Of a DNA stretch of 64,000 nucleotides, positions 57,965-64,000 are shown piece after piece; position 1 is the first letter of the stretch; every line of letters starts with the position of its first letter. Source of the stretch: SAR116 cluster bacterium AG-426-I14 (GTDB lineage: Bacteria; Pseudomonadota; Alphaproteobacteria; Puniceispirillales; Marisalimonadaceae); NCBI GenBank assembly GCA_003210055.1, contig QCNS01000009.1, forward strand, positions 23,252-87,251, read 5' to 3'. The notes beneath the pieces were generated by a model, which made no database searches, had not been told where the DNA came from, and was given only the letters and a program-made list of their open reading frames with translations. A program made the position numbers and the translations under genes.

Positions 57965-60950
57965 AATTAAAAACTTTTCAATTGATTTTAGAAAAAAAGT
58001 ATTTTTTTATTTTGATAATAAAAAACTATATGGCTTTGAAGGTGAAACCTTAGCTAGCGCTCTTATTGCTAATAATATTAAGCTAGTTGGCAGATCATTC
58101 AAATATCATAGACCAAGAGGTATAATTGCAATTGGATCTGAAGAACCTAATGCACTTGTAACTATAAACAAAGGTGATAAAACAGAACCAAATATACAAG
58201 CAACAAAAGTTCATTTATATCAAGGTTTAATTGCTAAAAGCCAAAATTGTTGGCCTAACCTAAAATATGATTTTGGAAGTATTTTATCTTTTTTTTCAAA
58301 ATTGATACCAGCAGGGTTTTACTATAAAACATTTATGTGGCCTCCAAATGGCTGGAAAACTTATGAGCATTTCATAAGAAAAATGGCTGGTTTAGGTAAA
58401 GCCGCAGAAATCCATAAAGATCCAAATAGATATGAACATGTTCATTCTCATGTTGATGTCTTAATTGTTGGAGGTGGTATTTCAGGGCTTGTATCTTGCT
58501 TAACTCTGGCTAATTCAAATCTCAATATAATGATTGCTGATGAAAATGAAGAACTCGGAGGGAATTTAAATTATGAAAATGATGTTTTTATAAATTCTGT
58601 AGCTGCAAAAAAATGGGCAAAACAAACTACAAAAAAACTTGAAAATTTAGAAAATGTCAAAATTTTAACACATAGCAACGTTTTTGGATATCATGATCAT
58701 AATTTTATTACTATTTCAGAAAATTGTGAACACGAAGTTTCAAATAAAATTACTCAAAGATTGTGGAAAGTTCGTGCAAAGAGAGTTGTTTTAGCTCAAG
58801 GCTTGATAGAAAGGCCAATAGTTTTTTCTGGTAATGATTTACCCGGTGTCATGCTCTCATCAGCAGTTAGAGGTTATGCAAACAAATATGGAGTCGTCTT
58901 AGGAAAAAAAGCCATTATTTTTACAAATAACGATGATGCCTACAGAACAGCTTTGGTCCTTTATAAAGCAGGAATAAAGATACAATGCATTGTTGATTTA
59001 AGAGAGCAGGTTTCATCAAAATTATTAAGCAAAGTACAAAATATTGGTATTGAAATTTTTTTTGGACACACTTTGTCCAAAGTCATAGGTCGATATTGTG
59101 TTAAAAAGGTCGAGGTATCTAAATTATCTAAGGAAGGAAAAATAAATTCTAATAGTAAAAAAATAATTAATGCAGATCTTGTAGCTGTTTCAGGTGGTTG
59201 GACACCTTCTGTGAATTTATTTAGTCAGTCAGGAGGAAAGTTAAAGTGGGATAGTCAGTCATTGAACTTTAAACCATCATTTCATTTTCAAAATGAAGTG
59301 ACAATAGGTGGTTGCAACGGAACTTTTGATTATGAAAAAACTGTATTAGAATCAATAGATAAGACAAAAGTTATTGTCAAAGATTTAATAAATAAAAATT
59401 TAAGAGAAACAAACTTAAAAATTGATTCTCCAAAATTTAACAAAAGTTTACGATCAACTTGGTTTTTCAATTCAAGTAAAGATATTTTTAAAAATGATAA
59501 GGCTTTTGTAGATTTCCAAAATGATGTGACTGTATCTGATGTTTTGCTTGCTTCAAATGAAGGTTACAACTCTGTAGAGCATCTAAAAAGATATACAACA
59601 TTAGGCATGGGAACAGATCAAGGCAAAACATCAAATATAAACGGTTTAGAGATTTTATCTGTGAAATTGAATAAAGCAATTCCTGAAATTGGTACTACTA
59701 CATTTAGGATGCCTTATTCTCCTGTCAGACTTGGTCTTATTGGAGGACGAGACATAAGTGACCTGTTTGATCCTATTAGGTTAACAAAGATTGATCCATG
59801 GCATAGATTAAATAAAGCAAAATATGAAAATGTCGGACAGTGGATGAGAGCTTGGTATTATCCCCAAGATAATGAAAATATGCAAACTGCTGTAAATAGA
59901 GAAGTTTTAAACACAAGACTGAATGCTGGAATTTTAGATGCATCTACTTTAGGGAAAATTGATATTAAGGGTAAAGACTCTAGAAAATTTTTAAATATGA
60001 TTTATACAAATGATTGGTCTTTAATTAAGCCTGGTCAGTGTAAATACGGTATAATGTTAAATGAAGATGGCATGGTCATGGATGACGGTGTTACAACTTG
60101 TATTGAAAACAATCATTTTCATATGACAACAACAACCGGAGGTTCGGCAAGTGTACTTTCATGGCTCGAAGAATGGTCTCAAACTGAATGGCCACATCTT
60201 GATGTAAATATAACTTCTGTTACCGAAAATTGGTCTGTGTTGTCTTTATCTGGACCTAAAGCAAGAGAAATTTTATCTCAATCAGGCTGTGATATAGATT
60301 TATCAAACAAAAACTTCCCATTTATGACTTTTAAAAATGGAAAAATTGGGGGAATACCAGTTAGGATATTTCGTATTTCATTCACTGGTGAGTTATCTTA
60401 TGAAATTAATACACCATCAAGATATGGACTTTATTTGTGGCAAAAAATTCTAAAATCAGGTGGCAAGTTTAATTTAATGCCATATGGTACAGAGGCTATG
60501 CATGTTTTGAGAGCTGAAAAAGGTTTCATTATAGTAGGTCAAGAAACTGACGGTTCTGTCAGTCCATTGGATTTAGGAATGGATTGGATTATATCAAAAA
60601 ATAAAAAAGACTTTATTGGTAAAAGGTCACTTAAAATTTCTTCAACAATTAAAAACAGAAAAGAGCTTGTAGGCATTTTGACTGATAATTCGGAGCAAAT
60701 AATTCCTGAGGGTGCTCATTCCATTGAGGATGTGAAAAGCTCACCTCCTGTTGAAATGTTAGGACATGTTACTTCTTCTTATTATTCACCAAATTGTAAT
60801 AGAAGTATCGCATTAGCTTTGATAAAGGGTGGAAGATCTAAAATTGGTCAAAAAGTATTTTTTCCAACCTTAGATGGTGACATAATTACTGGCAAATTGG
60901 TCAAGCCAAACTTCTTTGATCCTAATGGAGACAGATTAAATGGTATATGA
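57951..60950 (+). CDS. soxA: Sarcosine oxidase subunit alpha
   Basis: SoxA binds NAD and tetrahydrofolate and captures the C1 unit as 5,10-methylene-tetrahydrofolate. The 999-residue protein has an N-terminal ferredoxin-like domain (about 10-95, GFEGETLASALIAN, FKYHRPRGI). A Rossmann dinucleotide site follows at about 168 (VDVLIVGGGISGLVSCLTLA), with a second near 320. A GcvT-like folate-binding domain fills about 600-990 (LDASTLGKIDIKGKDSRKFL, LRAEKGFIIVGQETDG). Length equals that of characterised alpha subunits. It overlaps soxG by 11 nt. Confidence 0.95.
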   Translation: MEKNRIKNFSIDFRKKVFFYFDNKKLYGFEGETLASALIANNIKLVGRSFKYHRPRGIIAIGSEEPNALVTINKGDKTEPNIQATKVHLYQGLIAKSQNCWPNLKYDFGSILSFFSKLIPAGFYYKTFMWPPNGWKTYEHFIRKMAGLGKAAEIHKDPNRYEHVHSHVDVLIVGGGISGLVSCLTLANSNLNIMIADENEELGGNLNYENDVFINSVAAKKWAKQTTKKLENLENVKILTHSNVFGYHDHNFITISENCEHEVSNKITQRLWKVRAKRVVLAQGLIERPIVFSGNDLPGVMLSSAVRGYANKYGVVLGKKAIIFTNNDDAYRTALVLYKAGIKIQCIVDLREQVSSKLLSKVQNIGIEIFFGHTLSKVIGRYCVKKVEVSKLSKEGKINSNSKKIINADLVAVSGGWTPSVNLFSQSGGKLKWDSQSLNFKPSFHFQNEVTIGGCNGTFDYEKTVLESIDKTKVIVKDLINKNLRETNLKIDSPKFNKSLRSTWFFNSSKDIFKNDKAFVDFQNDVTVSDVLLASNEGYNSVEHLKRYTTLGMGTDQGKTSNINGLEILSVKLNKAIPEIGTTTFRMPYSPVRLGLIGGRDISDLFDPIRLTKIDPWHRLNKAKYENVGQWMRAWYYPQDNENMQTAVNREVLNTRLNAGILDASTLGKIDIKGKDSRKFLNMIYTNDWSLIKPGQCKYGIMLNEDGMVMDDGVTTCIENNHFHMTTTTGGSASVLSWLEEWSQTEWPHLDVNITSVTENWSVLSLSGPKAREILSQSGCDIDLSNKNFPFMTFKNGKIGGIPVRIFRISFTGELSYEINTPSRYGLYLWQKILKSGGKFNLMPYGTEAMHVLRAEKGFIIVGQETDGSVSPLDLGMDWIISKNKKDFIGKRSLKISSTIKNRKELVGILTDNSEQIIPEGAHSIEDVKSSPPVEMLGHVTSSYYSPNCNRSIALALIKGGRSKIGQKVFFPTLDGDIITGKLVKPNFFDPNGDRLNGI

Positions 60951-61557
60951 GTTTTTAACGCTTAAACAAAAAGAAAACGATTCATTATTTATGTATAAAA
61001 ATGAAAAAGTTTTTTCTTCATCAAAAAAAGTTGGTTTAAAGATTACAAATATAAATGTAAAAAACATTTTAAATCTCAGAGTAAATTATAGGTCTTTTTC
61101 TTTTCAAAATTATCTAAAAAAGGTTCTCAAATTGGAAATACCAAAAAATGTTGGTATTTTTAAAAATAATGGGAAATTAAGCCTTTTAGCGATAGGTCCT
61201 AGTGAACTTCTACTTATAATTGCTGATGATAAAAACATATTTTCTAAAAGTAATTATGAAAAACTTTTAAATAATTTTAGTAATGTTACTGATGTGACAG
61301 ATCATTATCATTCTCTTAATTTATCTGGGGACAAATTAAGATGGGTTTTATCAAAAGGTTGTTCAGTTGATCTAAATAAAAGTGTATTTCGACCTGGAAG
61401 TTGTGTTCAAACATTATTAGGTAATTCAAATGTAATTTTTACTTGTAATTCTGATAATTCAATTACCCTAGTTTGTGTTTCGAGTTATATTGAGTATGTC
61501 CTAAGATGGTTAAAAGATGCCGCTAATCAAGAGGGTTATTTTTTTTTGACTAACTAA
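60940..61557 (+). CDS. soxG: Sarcosine oxidase subunit gamma
   Basis: SoxG is the fourth subunit, folded like part of a GcvT domain and needed for assembly. The 205-residue protein is diverged but keeps the DVTDHYHSLNLSGDKLRWVLSKG-type core (split around residue 125) and SVDLNKSVFRPGSC. The assignment rests on that pattern, size and operon position. It meets the next gene tail-to-tail with a 4-nt overlap. Confidence 0.88.
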   Translation: MVYEFLTLKQKENDSLFMYKNEKVFSSSKKVGLKITNINVKNILNLRVNYRSFSFQNYLKKVLKLEIPKNVGIFKNNGKLSLLAIGPSELLLIIADDKNIFSKSNYEKLLNNFSNVTDVTDHYHSLNLSGDKLRWVLSKGCSVDLNKSVFRPGSCVQTLLGNSNVIFTCNSDNSITLVCVSSYIEYVLRWLKDAANQEGYFFLTN

Positions 61558-63989
61558 GCTTTAATTTTTTCATTTTCTGGATCGTATGGACTTTCTTTTA
61601 TTACTTCACAAGGGTAATTTTTTCCTAAAATATCAATTTCTAATTCTTGGCCGATTTTATTAAATTCTGGATTTATCATAGCAAGGGCAATTGACTTATC
61701 AATTCTATGACCATAACCTCCACTTGTTGCTCTTCCAACTAATTTACCATTATGATAAATTGGGTTATTTCCAAGTGGATCAGCATCTTGTACATTTTTA
61801 ATTTCTAATGTAGCAAAACTATTTGAAAATCCTTTAGCTTTCCATTCTGCTAATCCATTCCTTCCCAGAAAGTTTCCTTTATTTTCAGATACAAACCGGT
61901 TTAAACCAGATTCCAATGCTGAATATTCAATTGAAAGCTCTCTTCCAGGAAGTCTATAAGACTTTTCAAGTCTTAACGTATCCATCGCTCTTATTCCAAA
62001 CGGTTTAATACCAAGATCTTTACCGTTTGAAACAAGAGTATCAAATATTTGATTTTGATACTCGATTGGATGATGAAGTTCCCAGCCTAACTCTCCAACA
62101 AAATTAACTCTCATTGCAAATGCAGGAGCAAAGTTTATTTCTATTTTTTTAGCAGATAACCAAGGAAAGTTATGATTATCTAGCGGAGTTTTGCTACATC
62201 TTTGAAGTAGTGTTCTACTTTTTGGACCTGCAACAACTAGAACTCCCGTTGAGGTAGTAAGGTCTTCAAATTTAATGTCTTGGTGTTCTGGTAAATGTTT
62301 TAAAATCCAGTCATGGTCTAATCTGGTAAATGCGCCTGCTGAAACAATATAAAAAGAATCATTTTTTTCACGCGTAATGGTAAACTCAGAATGAACTCCT
62401 CCATTCTTAGTAAGTGAATGACATAGAGATATTCTTCCTATTTTTTTAGGTAGTTTGTTTGCAACTAACTTATCTAGAAAGCTTTGAGCATTAGCTCCTG
62501 AAATTCTGCATTTAGCAAAACCACTTAAATCTAAAACACCTACATTTTCAGCTACATTTTTAGCTTCATTTCCAACATGAACATGGTAATTTGATCTTCG
62601 AAAAGACCAATCATCAATTGCTTTAACGCCATTTGGAGCAAACCAATTAGCTCTTTCCCAACCATAAGAGGAACCGAACACTGCTCCCATATTTTTTAAT
62701 CTCTCATAACATGGAGCTGTTTTTAAGGGTCTTCCAGCTGGTCTTTCTTCATCAGGATAGTGAACTGTAAAAACGTTAGCATAAGCTTCTTCATTTTTTT
62801 TAATCAAATACTCTTTTGTTGCATAAGGTCCAAACCTTCTAGGGTCAACCCCTAACATATCAATTGTAGGTTGACCATTTATTATCCACTCAGCTAATTG
62901 CCATCCAGCTCCACCAGCTGCAGTAATTCCAAAGGAGTGTCCTTCATTAAGCCAAAAATTTTTTAAATCCCATGCTGGTCCAATTATGGGACTTCCATCT
63001 GGTGTGTATGCAATTGCTCCATTATATGCCTTTTTTAGTCCCATCTCTCCAAAAATAGGTACTCGCTTTATTGCAGACTCAATATGAGTAGAAATCCTGT
63101 CTAAGTCCTCTTGGAATAACTCAAATTCACTCTCTCCGTCAGGTCCATCAAGGTAACATGCTGGAGCTCCATTTTCGTAGGGACCCAGTAACAAACCTCC
63201 TGCTTCTTCTCTCATATACCAAGATGAGTCAGAATCTCTTAATACTCCCATTTCTGGCATTTTATTTTTATGTCTTTCTATTATTTTTGGATGTTGTTCC
63301 ATTACTATAAATTGATGTTCAACAGGTATTACAGGAATTTCAAGCCCTACCATGGCACCTGTTTTTCTCACAAAATTTCCAGTACAAGAAATGATATGGT
63401 CACACTCAATTTCACCTTTAGATGTTTCAACACACCATGTCCCATTTTTATTTTGAATAATATTTAAAACTTCGGTATTTACATGAATTTCTGCACCTTT
63501 ATTTCTTGCTCCTTTGGCTAGTGCTTGAGTTAAATCAGCGGGTTGTATGTATCCATCATCTGGATGTCTGATTGCACCAATTAACCCTTCTGTAGAACAA
63601 AATGGCCAAATTTCTCTAACTTGTTCTGGTGTAAGTAATTCAACATTTACTCCAATAGTTTCTGCAACTCCTCTGTATTGAAGATATTCGTCCATCCTAT
63701 CTTGAGTTGTTGCAAGCCTGATGTTTGATACATTTTTAAAACCAACATCCATACCAGTTTCTTCCTGCAATTCTTTGTAAAATTTAACTGAATATTTATG
63801 AATCTGACCAACGGAATAAGACATATTAAAGAGTGGTAAAAGACCTGCTGCATGCCAAGTAGATCCAGAGGTTAACAATTTTCTCTCGAATAAAACTGAG
63901 TCGTTCCAACCCTTTGCAGCCAAATGATATAATGTCGAAACTCCAACAACACCCCCTCCTATAACCACTGCTTTTGTCTTTGATTTCAT
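61554..63989 (-). CDS. Dimethylglycine/sarcosine dehydrogenase-like FAD protein with folate-binding domain
   Basis: These flavoenzymes demethylate N-methylglycines and pass the C1 unit to tetrahydrofolate. The 811-residue protein has the FAD-binding VVIGGGVVGVSTLYHLAAKG. H46 in SGSTWHAAGL is the residue that binds FAD covalently in dimethylglycine and sarcosine dehydrogenases. A DAO fold runs to about 380. After a linker, a GcvT domain (about 430-810) shows LDLSGFAKCRISGANA and the folate-site FVGELGWELHHP. AGGGAG precedes the ATG at the window edge. Whether dimethylglycine, sarcosine or another N-methyl compound is the substrate cannot be read from sequence, though the neighbouring sarcosine oxidase makes dimethylglycine attractive. 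Confidence 0.88.
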   Translation of the reverse strand: MKSKTKAVVIGGGVVGVSTLYHLAAKGWNDSVLFERKLLTSGSTWHAAGLLPLFNMSYSVGQIHKYSVKFYKELQEETGMDVGFKNVSNIRLATTQDRMDEYLQYRGVAETIGVNVELLTPEQVREIWPFCSTEGLIGAIRHPDDGYIQPADLTQALAKGARNKGAEIHVNTEVLNIIQNKNGTWCVETSKGEIECDHIISCTGNFVRKTGAMVGLEIPVIPVEHQFIVMEQHPKIIERHKNKMPEMGVLRDSDSSWYMREEAGGLLLGPYENGAPACYLDGPDGESEFELFQEDLDRISTHIESAIKRVPIFGEMGLKKAYNGAIAYTPDGSPIIGPAWDLKNFWLNEGHSFGITAAGGAGWQLAEWIINGQPTIDMLGVDPRRFGPYATKEYLIKKNEEAYANVFTVHYPDEERPAGRPLKTAPCYERLKNMGAVFGSSYGWERANWFAPNGVKAIDDWSFRRSNYHVHVGNEAKNVAENVGVLDLSGFAKCRISGANAQSFLDKLVANKLPKKIGRISLCHSLTKNGGVHSEFTITREKNDSFYIVSAGAFTRLDHDWILKHLPEHQDIKFEDLTTSTGVLVVAGPKSRTLLQRCSKTPLDNHNFPWLSAKKIEINFAPAFAMRVNFVGELGWELHHPIEYQNQIFDTLVSNGKDLGIKPFGIRAMDTLRLEKSYRLPGRELSIEYSALESGLNRFVSENKGNFLGRNGLAEWKAKGFSNSFATLEIKNVQDADPLGNNPIYHNGKLVGRATSGGYGHRIDKSIALAMINPEFNKIGQELEIDILGKNYPCEVIKESPYDPENEKIKA

Positions 63990-64000
63990 TTTTTCTCCCT

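Noticed and set aside
1..64000. Mobile elements, CRISPR arrays or integrated phage
   Set aside because: No transposase, integrase, direct-repeat array or attachment-site duplication at the tRNA-Glu gene was seen; gene order is conserved and compact throughout.

Overview
The window looks like a continuous piece of an AT-rich (about 30% G+C by eye) alphaproteobacterial chromosome with a streamlined, probably marine, planktonic lifestyle. The evidence is gene order. The block proS-lolCE-lolD-dnaE / rpsB-tsf-pyrH-frr-uppS-cdsA-dxr-rseP-bamA-skp-lpxD-fabZ-lpxA-lpxI-lpxB, meeting gltA-gltX-lexA-moeA-moaC-trpC-trpD head-on, is a classic alphaproteobacterial arrangement, as is spoT-DUF2062-pdxJ-acpS-lepB-rnc-era-recO-parC. 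Genes are packed with gaps of 0-50 nt or 4-11 nt overlaps; only one gap exceeds 300 nt. The closest group by style is a HIMB59/AEGEAN-169-like or other AT-rich marine alphaproteobacterium; that is inference. I see no phage, insertion sequence, CRISPR array or other mobile element.

Layout: (1) 1-8894, a plus-strand housekeeping operon from a truncated (p)ppGpp synthetase/hydrolase to topoisomerase IV subunit A. (2) 8900-15367, a TRAP transporter operon with a TakP-like 2-oxoacid-type binding protein, a long small subunit, a large subunit with an unusual ~325-residue C-terminal tail, and a gamma-glutamyltransferase-family enzyme. (3) 15364-20754, minus strand: hemB, a fused 5-oxoprolinase/hydantoinase, and a leucyl/arginyl-tRNA-protein transferase. 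(4) 20857-27573, plus strand: proS, lolCE, lolD, dnaE. (5) 27638-42028, plus strand: translation, isoprenoid, phospholipid, outer-membrane assembly and lipid A genes. (6) 42030-48985, minus strand: trpD to gltA, including lexA with its own SOS box. (7) 49065-53331, plus strand: rplM-rpsI, hom, recJ and tRNA-Glu. (8) 53396-54512, minus strand: a glutathione transferase and a MAPEG protein. (9) 54513-63989: a methylated-amine locus with a DmdA-like methyltransferase, the four sarcosine oxidase subunits B-D-A-G, and a convergent dimethylglycine/sarcosine dehydrogenase-like protein.

Functionally, region 9 could carry glycine betaine or a related methylated compound through dimethylglycine and sarcosine to glycine, with every C1 unit passed to tetrahydrofolate. 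The DmdA-like protein is the unassigned step and is the best candidate in the window for new biochemistry.

Other points to check are: an apparent frameshift at an A11 run in essential cdsA; an lpxB gene whose only well-placed start is ATT behind a perfect GGAGG; a compact pseudoknot-like leader before rpsB; a possible structured leader before the methylated-amine operon; and the DctM tail.
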